A stretch of 64,000 nt of DNA. Origin: JBBPZK01 sp965219175. GTDB lineage: Bacteria > Actinomycetota > Rubrobacteria > Rubrobacterales > Rubrobacteraceae. A model generated the notes under the pieces. The model was not told the DNA's origin, searched no databases, and was given only the letters and a program-made list of their open reading frames with translations. Below, one piece after another: positions 34,142 to 42,665 of the stretch (positions are counted from its first letter, which is position 1; every line of letters starts with the position of its first letter). The DNA lies in contig CBDCNI010000001.1 in NCBI GenBank assembly GCA_965219175.1, positions 806,001 to 870,000 of the forward strand. The letters are read 5' to 3'. Made by a program: the position numbers and the translations under genes.

Positions 34142-34756
34142 ATGTTCGAGACGCTGACGGCCGCCGCGGCCGGGTACCTCATAGGGTCCGTGCCGCTCGG
34201 GTTGATCGTCTCGAAGGCCGTGGCCGGAGTAGACATCCGCCGCCACGGGACCGGCAACATGGGCGCCGCCAATGTAAGAGAGAATGCCGGGGTCTTCGCC
34301 GGCCTCCTGGTGGCCCTCGGGGTCTTCTTGCAGGGGTTGGCGCCCGCCCTTGCCTTGCGCCTGGCCGGGGGAGCGGAGACGGCCGTGGCGGGGGTCGCCG
34401 TCGGGGCCGTGGTCGGCTACGGTTGGCCGGTCTTTCTCGGGTTCAAGGGTGGACGGGCCGTCGGGACTGGTACGGGAGCGGCGACAGCCCTCTACTCGTT
34501 GGGGTTCTTTCCGCTGGTGCTGACGTACGCGCTCGGGGCGCTGGTCGGGCGGACTTCGCTCGGGCTCCTGCTCGGTTTCGTCGTGTACTCCGGTTTCGTC
34601 TTCTACGCCGCCGACTCCGCAGCTTATCGGGTTGCATCCATCCTCATACTGCTCGTCATAGCGGCCCGCAGGCTCGAAGGCGTGATCGAGGAAACGAAAA
34701 AAGGACCACCCGTGAAGGTTTTCCTGAACCTGTTGCTCTTCCAGAAGCGGCCGTAG
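34142..34756 (+). CDS. plsY: PlsY-family glycerol-phosphate acyltransferase (copy 1)
   Basis: 204 residues, about five to six helices. Motif 1 is GSVPLGLIVSK then GVDIRRHGTGNMGAANV; motif 3 is YGWPVFLGFKGGRAVGTGTG, the KGG acyl-phosphate site. Motif 2, normally DxxKG, reads LGVFLQGLAP, so the conserved acidic and Lys residues are missing. PlsY transfers acyl from acyl-phosphate to sn-1 of glycerol-3-phosphate; this copy may use another donor or acceptor. Strong aggaggga ribosome site. Confidence 0.83.
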   Translation: MFETLTAAAAGYLIGSVPLGLIVSKAVAGVDIRRHGTGNMGAANVRENAGVFAGLLVALGVFLQGLAPALALRLAGGAETAVAGVAVGAVVGYGWPVFLGFKGGRAVGTGTGAATALYSLGFFPLVLTYALGALVGRTSLGLLLGFVVYSGFVFYAADSAAYRVASILILLVIAARRLEGVIEETKKGPPVKVFLNLLLFQKRP

Positions 34757-34791
34757 TGGCCCCGACAGAGAGACTACGGGCGCGGTCGGCG

Positions 34792-35790
34792 TCATTCGTT
34801 GTGGCGGCGATGTTCCGCTGCTTCTCGCCAGAGGTACATGCCGACGAAGAAAGCCCCTACTATGACCGGCAGGTAGTGGGTCAGGCCGGCGTAGATGATG
34901 ACGCCGCTTGAGAGGAAGTTCCCCGAGACGTGCGAGGAGATGAGGGCGGCGAAGCCGAGTTCCGCGGCGCCGCTGCCGCCCGGAGTCGGGGCGACCGGGA
35001 GTACGAAAGAGATCAGCAGTAGCTGGGCTACTACTATGGGGATCCAGTTGCCCGAGTATCCACCAGCCATCAGCGCGAGGGGGCCGAAGGAGAGCCGCAC
35101 GCCCCAATAGAGGAGCATGAGGAGGCCGCTGAAGACGAGGACCGTCCGGTTCTCCGCCCGCCAGAGCATCACGAAGCTCTGGCGCATATCCGCGAAGAAG
35201 GTGACGACCATCTCTCGAATCTTCTCCTGCCATCTGCGGTGGCTTCCGTGATGCTCGTGCGTGCCGGAAGCCCTGCGTCTCCTGTGGCGGATCAGGGCGG
35301 TTATCAAGGCCCAAGCTATGGCGATGCCGAGGCCGGCCGCAAGGAGCTTCCAGCTTCCTATGGACGGCAGCTTGGGAGAGAAGATCAAGACTCCCGCCGT
35401 CGCCAGGATTATGACGGCGATGTTGAGCAAGCCTCTCGTGATTATTACCGTGCTTCCTTCTCCTGCCGAGAGCCCGATCTTCTTTAGCAGGTAAATTTCG
35501 TAGGGGATCTCCAACCCTCTTACTGGAGATAGCCCGCCCACGAAAGCACCTGCGAGATAGATGTAGACCATGTCGCGCACGCGGAGGCTCTTGAGGTTCG
35601 GGAAGGCGAGCAGCGCGGAGATCAACCCTATTAGCATCCAGGCCAGTAACGACGCCCCAACGCCCAACGCGAGCGGCCAGACCTTCGCCACCCTGGGCAT
35701 CTGGTCCGTCTGGGAGACGACCAAAAAGACCGCGCCTACCGTCAATATTATCCCGAGCGCCGCCCCGAGCGCGTAACCTCGCTTTCTCAC
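34792..35790 (-). CDS. YbhN/AglD-type flippase-like membrane protein (copy 1)
   Basis: 332 residues, about eight helices, of the lysylphosphatidylglycerol-synthase TM (UPF0104) superfamily. The hallmark PVAPTPGGSGAAELGFAAL is present, as is GGLSPVRGLEIPYEIYLLKK. Relatives flip or transport lipid-linked molecules. GTG start overlaps the TGA of the PimB-like gene (GTGA), so the transferase and this protein are made together, fitting glycolipid translocation. A second copy is at 46204-47229. Confidence 0.8.
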   Translation of the reverse strand: MRKRGYALGAALGIILTVGAVFLVVSQTDQMPRVAKVWPLALGVGASLLAWMLIGLISALLAFPNLKSLRVRDMVYIYLAGAFVGGLSPVRGLEIPYEIYLLKKIGLSAGEGSTVIITRGLLNIAVIILATAGVLIFSPKLPSIGSWKLLAAGLGIAIAWALITALIRHRRRRASGTHEHHGSHRRWQEKIREMVVTFFADMRQSFVMLWRAENRTVLVFSGLLMLLYWGVRLSFGPLALMAGGYSGNWIPIVVAQLLLISFVLPVAPTPGGSGAAELGFAALISSHVSGNFLSSGVIIYAGLTHYLPVIVGAFFVGMYLWREAAEHRRHNE

Positions 35791-36926
35791 GCGACGCTCC
35801 TTTCTCCGCTCATACTCTCCAGGAACCGCCTGTACTGGTCCCCGATCACGAGGGGTCCGTGAAGTCTCGCGGCCCGCTCCTCGGCCGCCGCGCCCATCTT
35901 TTTGCGCAACGCTTCATCCTCCAGCAGACGACCCAGCGCCAACCGCACCCCTTCCACGGACGAACCATCCACGAGACAGCCCGTCACCCCGTCTTCCACA
36001 GCCTCTTCCGCCCCCCCGGACCTGCCGACCACCATCGGTAAACCGGCCGCCGCCGCCTCGACGAACACGACCCCGAAACCTTCCTCTTCCAGGCCCAACC
36101 AACGACTCCTCACCGGCATCGCGAAAATGTCCGCCGCCGCGTAATAGGCGGGCAGGATCTCGTCCGGAACCTTCCCCGCGAAGACGACCTCTCCCTCAAC
36201 CCCGCGCTCTCCGGCCCTGCGGCGGAGACGCTTCTCCAGCGGACCGCCGCCGACCAGGAGGAGCCGCGCCCCGAATTGCCTCCCGAGCGCCGGCAGGGCG
36301 TCTATGAGCCGGTCCTGACCTTTCCTGGGCGTCAGGCGGCTTACGCAAAGTATTACGGGTCGCTTTCCAAACCCGTGCCGGGCGCGTACCTTGTCGCGGG
36401 CGCTCTCTGATGGGCTGAACCTCTCCAGTTCGGCGACGGGCCGCAGCACGGTGCAGCGGGCGCGTCCGGCCGTGAGGCGCTTGACGGCGGCGGCGGTGTG
36501 GTCGCTGACGGAGAGGATACCCGCCGCCCTCTGCAGGGAGCCCCACATCAGCAGCCGGGAGGCGCCCGGAAGGCGTAGCGGCATGAGCACCTCCGCGCCG
36601 TGGACGAAGACCGCGTAGGGGCGCCCCGTCCGGCGCAGCATCTGTGGGGCCATGACCCAACTCTGCAACACGAACCCGAACTGAACCACGCTCACCCCGG
36701 CGGCGAGGGACTGTATCCTCCTCAGCAACCGCCGTCCCGGATACAGCAGGGTGGGCCACCGGGTTACTTCGTACGGAAGGCCCGCATCGAACTCTTCGGC
36801 CCCCGGATAAGCTGGGGCCAACACCCGCACTTCCGCAGGATCCAGGGTGGACAAGAGCCCGTAGAGGTAGCTCTGTATACCGCCGACTTTGGGCGGGAAG
36901 TCGTTCGTGACGAGCAGAGTCTTCAA
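35787..36926 (-). CDS. GT4 glycosyltransferase, PimB-like
   Basis: 379 residues, GT-B fold. KTLLVTNDFPPKVGGIQSYL is the signature start of PimB-type mannosyltransferases; VSRLTPRKGQDRLIDALPAL and E-x7-E in EEEGFGVVFVEAAAAGLP form the GDP-mannose site. Predicted to add the second sugar to a lipid already glycosylated by the PimA-like enzyme 3 kb away. First gene of a two-gene operon with the flippase-like protein. Confidence 0.83.
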   Translation of the reverse strand: MKTLLVTNDFPPKVGGIQSYLYGLLSTLDPAEVRVLAPAYPGAEEFDAGLPYEVTRWPTLLYPGRRLLRRIQSLAAGVSVVQFGFVLQSWVMAPQMLRRTGRPYAVFVHGAEVLMPLRLPGASRLLMWGSLQRAAGILSVSDHTAAAVKRLTAGRARCTVLRPVAELERFSPSESARDKVRARHGFGKRPVILCVSRLTPRKGQDRLIDALPALGRQFGARLLLVGGGPLEKRLRRRAGERGVEGEVVFAGKVPDEILPAYYAAADIFAMPVRSRWLGLEEEGFGVVFVEAAAAGLPMVVGRSGGAEEAVEDGVTGCLVDGSSVEGVRLALGRLLEDEALRKKMGAAAEERAARLHGPLVIGDQYRRFLESMSGERSVA

Positions 36927-37193
36927 GGCCCGATGGCCGCCTTTCTCAGTTTACTACCGATCCGTACTTCGCTTCCAAGAGTACAAACAACGAAATTCTA
37001 TCTAAATAGCCGCGGTAGTTTAGCGTTCGTTTGTAAATAATCGGTAAAGGTTTCGACGTACTGGAAGCATTGGGGGGCGTTTGCCGGTTGTGGAGGGTGT
37101 TGCTCTACCAGCGACCGTGTAACATGGATGGATGCCGGATTTTAGTAGGAACAGCATCTGTGGTCGCGTCCACGCGAAGTCAAGAACGGGAGG

Positions 37194-38180
37194 ATGGTGA
37201 AGGTCGCCGTGATCGGGGCGGGGGCGGTCGGTGGGCTGGTCGGCGGTCTCCTGGCCGAGGCGGGCGAGGACGTTGCTTTGATCGGCCGTGCCGCCCAAGT
37301 CGAGGCGATCCGGGAGCGGGGCCTTCGTTTGAGCGGGATGGGTGGGGAGCGGGTCATGCGCGTCGATGCCCGAGAGGCGCTGGAAGAACGGCCGGACCTG
37401 GCTATCTTCGCGATGAAGACTCAAGACCTCGCGGCGGCCTGTAGCGAGGTGGCGCCGGTCGTCGGTGGGGCTCCCGTGGTGACGATGCAGAACGGGCTGC
37501 AATGCGACGACATAGCGAGTCGCTACTTCGCCCCCGAGCAAGTCGTGGGCTGCGTGGTCTACTCAATGGCGACGTTCCTGGAGCCAGGTGAGATCGAATG
37601 CGGGGTCAGCGGCTGGCTCACCATCGGAGACCCTTTCTCCCAGCGGCCTTCCAGGCTCCGGGAGATCAAAAGGACGCTCGAAAAAGCGCTTCCTACCCGA
37701 ATCTCACGAGATATCGCAGCTTCTCGTCGCACGAAGCTGGTCACCAACCTGAACAACGCGCTGCCCGCCGTTACGGGTCGTCCTCTGCAGGAGATCTACT
37801 TCTCCGAGCAAGCCTCGAACCTTCCTCTGCGCCTGATGCGCGAGGGTCTCCAGACGCTCTCGGCGGCGGGTCTCGGCTTGGATCCCTCCGCGCAGGCACA
37901 GGCGATGCGGCTGCTCTCCCGTCTCCCGGAGTCGGTTCCGGCCACCCTTTTCCGGGCCGTTTCGAAGACCCGACTCGGGAGGATACCGATGTTCGGCTCG
38001 ACCTGGCAGAGCGTGATGCGTGGCTCCCCAACCGAGGTCGATTACTTAAACGGCGAGATCGTGGCGCTCGGCGAGCGTACCGGACGCCCGGCCCCGTACA
38101 ACGCGCGGGTCGTCGAACTCGTCCACGAAGTAGAGAGGTCCGGAAGTTTCTTGCCCCTGGAAGAGTTGTGGCCGGTATGA
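37194..38180 (+). CDS. PanE/ApbA-type 2-ketopantoate reductase-like protein
   Basis: 328 residues. N-terminal Rossmann motif VAVIGAGAVGGLVGGLLAEA; MKTQDL and TMQNGLQCDD are the usual NADP/ketopantoate segments; the catalytic Lys is in RRTKLVTNLNNALPAVTGR. Reduces a 2-keto acid. In this operon (coupled to DegV and PlsY genes by ATGA overlaps) it may act on a lipid precursor rather than in pantothenate synthesis, but that is open. SD cgggagg before the ATG. Confidence 0.8.
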   Translation: MVKVAVIGAGAVGGLVGGLLAEAGEDVALIGRAAQVEAIRERGLRLSGMGGERVMRVDAREALEERPDLAIFAMKTQDLAAACSEVAPVVGGAPVVTMQNGLQCDDIASRYFAPEQVVGCVVYSMATFLEPGEIECGVSGWLTIGDPFSQRPSRLREIKRTLEKALPTRISRDIAASRRTKLVTNLNNALPAVTGRPLQEIYFSEQASNLPLRLMREGLQTLSAAGLGLDPSAQAQAMRLLSRLPESVPATLFRAVSKTRLGRIPMFGSTWQSVMRGSPTEVDYLNGEIVALGERTGRPAPYNARVVELVHEVERSGSFLPLEELWPV

Positions 38181-39058
38181 ACGGGACGAAACGGGTCGCG
38201 GTGGTCACTGAGAGCATAGCCTGTCTCCCGAAAGAAACGGTCGACGCTTTGGGGATCACGGTGGTCCCGATCCCTTTCGAGTACGCGGGACGCAGTTACC
38301 TCGACGGGGAAGATATAACCTCTAGGGAGTTCAACCGGATGCTCCGATCAGACCTCCCGCCCGCCGTAACCTCGGCCCCCGCGCCTGGAACATACGCGAA
38401 AGAGTTCGTCCGGCTTCAAGAAGAAGGGTACGAGGTGCTCTGCATCTCGCCCTCCCCGTCGGTAACCAGGATGTACGAGGCGGCGGAGCAAGGCCGCATT
38501 CTGGCGCGGGAAGACGGGGCGAAAGGGAGAGTCGAGTTGCTCGACTCGGGCGTGGCCGCGATGGCACAGGGTTTTCCGGCGCTGGAAGCGGCCCGGTTGG
38601 CCCGCGAAGGTGTGGGGATGGAGGTTGTCCTGGAGCGGGCGCGCGCCCTCTCGGAAGCCGTCTCGCTGTTGGTCACGCTCGACACCCTGGACTACCTGGC
38701 GAAGACCTCCCGGATACCAGCTATCGGCGCCCTCTTCGGAAAGGTCTTGCAGATAAAGCCGATAATCCTCTTTGCCGGGGGAGAGGTGAAGCCTCTGGAG
38801 CGCCCGCGGTCGCGCAGACGCTCCATGAAGCGCCTGCTGGAGTTGGTGGAGGCGCGAGTCGGTGGAGAGAGTCCATTGCACGTCGCAGTTCAGCACGCCG
38901 CTGCCGAAGAGGAGGCAGAGGCCCTGCGGGAGTCGGTGATGGAGCGCCTCGACCCGGTGGAGGTCCTGATAACCGAGTTTTCGCCGGTCATGAGCAGCTA
39001 CACCGGCCCCGGCCTACTCGGACTCGCCTTCTACGAAGAGCCTGTGGAAGAGGCATGA
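38177..39058 (+). CDS. DegV/FakB-type fatty-acid-binding protein (copy 1)
   Basis: 293 residues. VAVVTESIACLPKE, VVPIPFEYAGRSYLDG, the TSAPAPGTYAKEF loop and LVTLDTLDYLAKTSRI are typical of DegV proteins, which bind a fatty acid and present it to the FakA kinase to give acyl-phosphate. ATG at 38177 overlaps the PanE-like stop, and its own stop overlaps the PlsY copy 2 start (ATGA both times). That places a fatty-acid carrier next to an acyl-phosphate-using enzyme. No fakA gene is in the window. Confidence 0.83.
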   Translation: MNGTKRVAVVTESIACLPKETVDALGITVVPIPFEYAGRSYLDGEDITSREFNRMLRSDLPPAVTSAPAPGTYAKEFVRLQEEGYEVLCISPSPSVTRMYEAAEQGRILAREDGAKGRVELLDSGVAAMAQGFPALEAARLAREGVGMEVVLERARALSEAVSLLVTLDTLDYLAKTSRIPAIGALFGKVLQIKPIILFAGGEVKPLERPRSRRRSMKRLLELVEARVGGESPLHVAVQHAAAEEEAEALRESVMERLDPVEVLITEFSPVMSSYTGPGLLGLAFYEEPVEEA

Positions 39059-39759
39059 GTGACAAAAACGACAAGAACACCCTTCTCGGGGCGGCGGTTT
39101 TCCTCGCCGGGTCTTACGCTTACGGGTCTCTGCCTTTCGTCCGGTCTCTGGGGTTGTGGCGTGGCGTGGACTTGCGAAAAGCCGGCAGCGGTACGGTTGG
39201 TGGGAGCAACCTGTGGCAGCAGGCAGGTCCGGCTGCCGGGGCGATTGGGTGGTTTTTGGACGCTTCCAAAGGGGCGTTGCCGCCGGTCGTCGGTCGTCGG
39301 CTGGGTCTGTCGAAGGCTGTGCGCGCCCTCGGGGCGACGGCTGGGGTGGCTGGGCAGTGCTGGCCGATATTCTCTGGTTTCGACGGCGGGCGGGGCGTGA
39401 GCCCCATACTCGGGTCCGGGGCTGCGCTGGTCCCGAGGGAGTTGGCGTTTATACTCCCCCCGATGGTGGCTGGTTGCTCCTTGCGCGTCCTGTCGTTGGT
39501 GGAGGATTCGGAGAGTAGGCGGGGTGGGGGTTGGGCCAGGCTCCGGGGCGGGCGGAGCAGGGCGGTGCCGCTCTCGGTAGGCCTCGGTATCCTCGGTATA
39601 CCGCTACTGTCGGCGTTGCGCGGGCGCCCTTCGGAGGCGGTGCTCGCCACCGCCGCGAACGCCGCCCTGCTCTTCTTCCGCCGCGCCACCGCCGGGGAAC
39701 GAGAGCAAGGGCTAATTTTAATCTACAGGCTCCTGTACGATCGCGACACCGCCAGGTGA
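39055..39759 (+). CDS. PlsY-family acyltransferase (copy 2, divergent)
   Basis: 234 residues. YGSLPFVRSLGLWRGVDLRK and AGSGTVGGSNLWQQAG represent motif 1; FLDASKGALPPVVG retains the DxxKG of motif 2; motif 3 is CWPIFSGFDGGRGVSP, with Asp replacing the Lys of KGG. The C-terminal half carries an extra hydrophilic loop (LVEDSESRRGGG). Likely altered donor or acceptor binding. Translationally coupled to the DegV gene. Confidence 0.7.
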   Translation: MSDKNDKNTLLGAAVFLAGSYAYGSLPFVRSLGLWRGVDLRKAGSGTVGGSNLWQQAGPAAGAIGWFLDASKGALPPVVGRRLGLSKAVRALGATAGVAGQCWPIFSGFDGGRGVSPILGSGAALVPRELAFILPPMVAGCSLRVLSLVEDSESRRGGGWARLRGGRSRAVPLSVGLGILGIPLLSALRGRPSEAVLATAANAALLFFRRATAGEREQGLILIYRLLYDRDTAR

Positions 39760-39792
39760 TCTCGGCCAGGTGATCCCGGCCAGGTGATCCCG
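39751..39792 (+). repeat. Three tandem 14-bp repeats
   Basis: Three copies of GCCAGGTGATCYCG overlap the stop codon of the PlsY copy 2 gene. Short, near-perfect, probably replication slippage. Confidence 0.7.
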
Positions 39793-39806
39793 GAACGACC
39801 CGGAAG

Positions 39807-40259
39807 CTAGGATTGTTTCTGTGGGGAGGCGTGGGTGACACGGCGATTGAGGTTTTCGCGCACCCGGCGCAAGAGCTTCGTCGCCCTCCGCCGGTATAAT
39901 TTGAGTCTCAGCCGGCGGAAGGTACCGGATCTCGGGAGGTCTTCCTCTATCAGGCGAACCAGGGTTACCGTATCGTCGACGCATGCCTTGTAGCCCAGGG
40001 CGCACATTTCGACTTCGATCCCTGAGGGTGAGCTCTGCAAGGCGGTTTGTATCCTTCTCAGGCGCTCTCCAATAAGTCGAAAAAGCGTCTCGGCGTCGAC
40101 GGGCGCCCTTTCCCTTCCTTCGTGCGAGACGATCTTCTCGGGAGAGAGGTTGCGTCCCGGATGACGTCGGGACGTTGCTAAAAACAACCCTAGTGCGATG
40201 AACGCAATGCTTATCAAGCAAAGGTCGATGATCCAACCGACGCCGGAAGGGTGCAGCAT
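39807..40259 (-). CDS. Membrane-anchored protein, paralog of 10745-11263
   Basis: 150 residues: one N-terminal helix (IIDLCLISIAFIALGLFLA), then a basic helical domain with IEVEMCALGYKACVDDTVTL, the block shared with the 10745-11263 protein at the same distance from a LVRLIEEDLPRSGTFRRLRL tail (there LTNLTNQQLNNAPALQRFKL). Unknown function; the conserved MCALGYxAC suggests a functional Cys pair. Confidence 0.6.
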   Translation of the reverse strand: MLHPSGVGWIIDLCLISIAFIALGLFLATSRRHPGRNLSPEKIVSHEGRERAPVDAETLFRLIGERLRRIQTALQSSPSGIEVEMCALGYKACVDDTVTLVRLIEEDLPRSGTFRRLRLKLYRRRATKLLRRVRENLNRRVTHASPQKQS

Positions 40260-40389
40260 TCTCGCGGGGTAGTCAATCGGCTTCCCTCCGGGAGTCCAGG
40301 GGGCCGCTCGCGGGACGAAGAGCGGGCTCAGGCCGCCCAGGGCTTTCGCGCCCGCGGGGTCGAGGATTCCGGGAAGGCGGCGTCTATGT

Positions 40390-41283
40390 TCAGGCCACCG
40401 CGTCGTTCGGGACCTTCCTGCGAATCCCGTATTTGAGCCTCCTCTCAGCCTCGTGCTGGAGTTGGCGGACGCGCTCTTTGGTGACCCCGAGTTCTCCCCC
40501 GATCTCCGCGAGGGTCGCCGGGTCCCGGCCGTCGAGACCGTAGCGCCTGATGATGACTTGATGGCAGCGTTCGGGCAGCGTCTCCACGACTGCTTTCAAG
40601 TGCGAGATCTCCAACTCTCTCACGACTGCCTCCGTAGCCTCCGAGGAAATCTCATCCACCACGAAGTCACTGACTAACGCCGTTCCATCCCCGGCCGAGA
40701 GTGGCCGGTCGAGGCTCGTTGCGTCCGCTGTGGAAGTCATCGTGAGGTGAACCTCTTCGGGAGTCCATCCGAGTAGTTTGGCTATCTCGTCCTCCGTCGG
40801 CTCCCGGCCCAGGGTCGCGAGTAGGTCATTGCGGACGCCCCGAGCCTCACGGATCTTCTCCCCCCGGTGAACCGGCACCCGGATGATCCTACCCTTGTTC
40901 GCGACCGCCCGTCCGACGGCCTGCCGAACCCAATGCGTAGCATAGGTCGAGAAACGATATCCCCTCTCGGGATCGAACTTGTCCACCGCTTTGATGAGCC
41001 CCAGGTTGCCCTCTTGGACGAGGTCTTCCAGGGAAAGACCCGGCGAAGCTCCCCTGTATTTCTTAGCCACCGAGACCACGAGCCTGAGGTTCTTCTCGAT
41101 CAGCTTTCGGCGGGCGCCTTCGTCGCCGGAGCGGGCGCGTCTCGCGAGGGCCAATTCTTCCGCCCGGCCTAGAAGCGCGTGACGCCCGGCGCGCGACAGG
41201 TACTGGCTCATGACCTCCGGCGCTCCGGAAGAAGACTTCTCGCTTTTGGGGTTCTTTACCGCAACAGCAACGCTCATGGACAA
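40390..41283 (-). CDS. RNA polymerase sigma factor, sigma-70 group 1/2
   Basis: 297 residues, no region 1.1. Region 2: KLIEKNLRLVVSVAKKYRG, LSLEDLVQEGNLGLIKAVDK, YRFSTYATHWVRQAV (the -10 recognition helix). Region 3 follows, and region 4 HTH: TLAEIGGELGVTKERVRQLQ. It resembles primary-like (SigA/SigB/HrdB-type) factors of actinobacteria, but the short N-terminus suggests an alternative, non-essential one. A palindrome at 41441-41453 lies upstream. Confidence 0.88.
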   Translation of the reverse strand: MSMSVAVAVKNPKSEKSSSGAPEVMSQYLSRAGRHALLGRAEELALARRARSGDEGARRKLIEKNLRLVVSVAKKYRGASPGLSLEDLVQEGNLGLIKAVDKFDPERGYRFSTYATHWVRQAVGRAVANKGRIIRVPVHRGEKIREARGVRNDLLATLGREPTEDEIAKLLGWTPEEVHLTMTSTADATSLDRPLSAGDGTALVSDFVVDEISSEATEAVVRELEISHLKAVVETLPERCHQVIIRRYGLDGRDPATLAEIGGELGVTKERVRQLQHEAERRLKYGIRRKVPNDAVA

Positions 41284-41652
41284 CCTTTCTCCGACTCTAC
41301 CGGTCGAGTGGGACGCTGGCGCGTCCGGCGTTCGTTCCTGTACTGTTCTCTCGCAAATCCCGGTTGGATCCAGCCACCTTGGAACCTCTTCCTAATATCG
41401 TGAGTTCCTAACCTACCCAGATACTCCCATGAGCCTGTTGGCTTACGGTAAGCTACTGTAAGTAATTAGTAAGGTGAGGGTTAAGAAGCGTTGCCTTTCG
41501 GCCTTCGCTCTCGCAGGGAACACCGGTAAAGCGCGCATCCTCTGCCGCAAGCTACGCGCCGGTAGCGCCGAGCCTCGCTACATCCAGACCGTGCGGGACG
41601 CCGGTTACGGGTTCACAGCGAGCTAAACTCTTTCCGGAACGTTCTACGGGTC
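41284..41652. other. Intergenic region with palindrome and gene remnant
   Basis: 369 bases with no intact gene. Contains the perfect palindrome GCTTACGGTAAGC (41441-41453), a possible site controlling the sigma gene, and the response-regulator remnant at 41531-41626. Confidence 0.5.
41531..41626 (+). pseudogene. C-terminal remnant of an OmpR/PhoB-type response regulator
   Basis: The last ~30 codons (RILCRKLRAGSAEPRYIQTV, then RDAGYGFTAS and stop) match the recognition-helix end and wing of OmpR-family winged-helix domains (consensus RYIQTVRGxGYRF). No receiver domain or upstream part is present. A truncated gene end, possibly left by a deletion beside the sigma-factor gene. Confidence 0.65.
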
Positions 41653-42660
41653 TCAGCCGGTCTTGTCGGCCCGAGAATCGTGTCCATATTCCGGGAAAGG
41701 CGGGCCTTCGTGACGCGCCGGCGCGACTGGCTCCAGGAATTCGAGTAGTCGGCGTTGGTAGTCGGGATGGGTGTAGGCTGCGATGTGTCCCCGGCCTTCG
41801 ACTTTCCAGAACGAGGCGGTTGGATGCGCCGCCGTCAGGAGCCGGGCGTGTTCGAAGGGGACTACCCTGTCATCGGGGGAGTGGATGATGAACAGCGGCA
41901 CGTGTTCTTTGTAGAGACGGGTGGCCTCTTTCTCCGGCCTTAGCGCCCAGGGGTCGAAGTCCACGTCGAAGAGTTTCGATACCTGGAAGGCGAGGTGGGC
42001 CAGCAAGTTCGAAGGCCCACGCCCTCCGGGTATCATGTTGCAGAGCAAGAGAGGCATGTCGGCGTAGCCCGCCTCCTCCACGACCGCGCCCACCCCGGTT
42101 CCAGGGGCGGCCCTTATAACGGTGGCAGCCCCCGTGGACCAGCCGTGGAGCACGGTATCCTCCGGTTTTATCCCACGGTCTTCCAGCCAGCGGAGCGCCC
42201 CCCGAACGTCGTGGACTTCCTGGTAGCCGGCGGTGGGTCGATGCCCCTCGGAGTCGCCTTGCGCGCGCAGGTCCAGGGCCAGCACATTGAACCCGGCCTG
42301 GTTGTAGACCCTGGCGGTTGCGTCCACGTAGGGTCTCCTCTTGTCCTCTCCCCAGGCGTGTACCAGGACGGCGGTTCTGGGGGAACCACCGGGGACCCAC
42401 CAGGCGTCCAACGACAGACCGTCCGTGCTACGGACCGTTACCGGTTGGTGATGCAGGCCGTATCCGGGTACGGTCTCCGGTTCATCCGGGCCGCTCGAGG
42501 TTTCGGGGAGTTTCTTGACGTAGTGCAAGGCGAGATGCCCAGCCGCGAGGACCGGCGCGACGAGTGAGAGCCGCCACAGCAGCGCGACCCCCACGGTTTT
42601 CCCGCATTTGCGTCGCCGCAAAGGTATTTTCCGGTGTCGGGTGGAGGGAGGTCGAGTCAC
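41653..42660 (-). CDS. Alpha/beta hydrolase, membrane-anchored
   Basis: 335 residues: an N-terminal helix (VALLWRLSLVAPVLAAGHLA), then an alpha/beta hydrolase domain. The nucleophile elbow is VLHGWSTGAAT (Ser), the acid is in IIHSPDDRVVPFEHA, and the His in VEGRGHIAAYTHP. Esterase or lipase/peptidase of unknown substrate. Position inside the lipid locus is suggestive of lipid processing, not proof. Confidence 0.82.
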   Translation of the reverse strand: MTRPPSTRHRKIPLRRRKCGKTVGVALLWRLSLVAPVLAAGHLALHYVKKLPETSSGPDEPETVPGYGLHHQPVTVRSTDGLSLDAWWVPGGSPRTAVLVHAWGEDKRRPYVDATARVYNQAGFNVLALDLRAQGDSEGHRPTAGYQEVHDVRGALRWLEDRGIKPEDTVLHGWSTGAATVIRAAPGTGVGAVVEEAGYADMPLLLCNMIPGGRGPSNLLAHLAFQVSKLFDVDFDPWALRPEKEATRLYKEHVPLFIIHSPDDRVVPFEHARLLTAAHPTASFWKVEGRGHIAAYTHPDYQRRLLEFLEPVAPARHEGPPFPEYGHDSRADKTG

Positions 42661-42665
42661 CCGTT

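Noticed and set aside
34040..35314. 424-residue open frame on the - strand
   Set aside because: Overlaps plsY copy 1 and the flippase gene; composition is Arg/Pro/Gly-rich nonsense.
37598..38176. N-terminal extension of the DegV frame
   Set aside because: It lies over the PanE-like gene in another frame; the real DegV start is the ATG at 38177.
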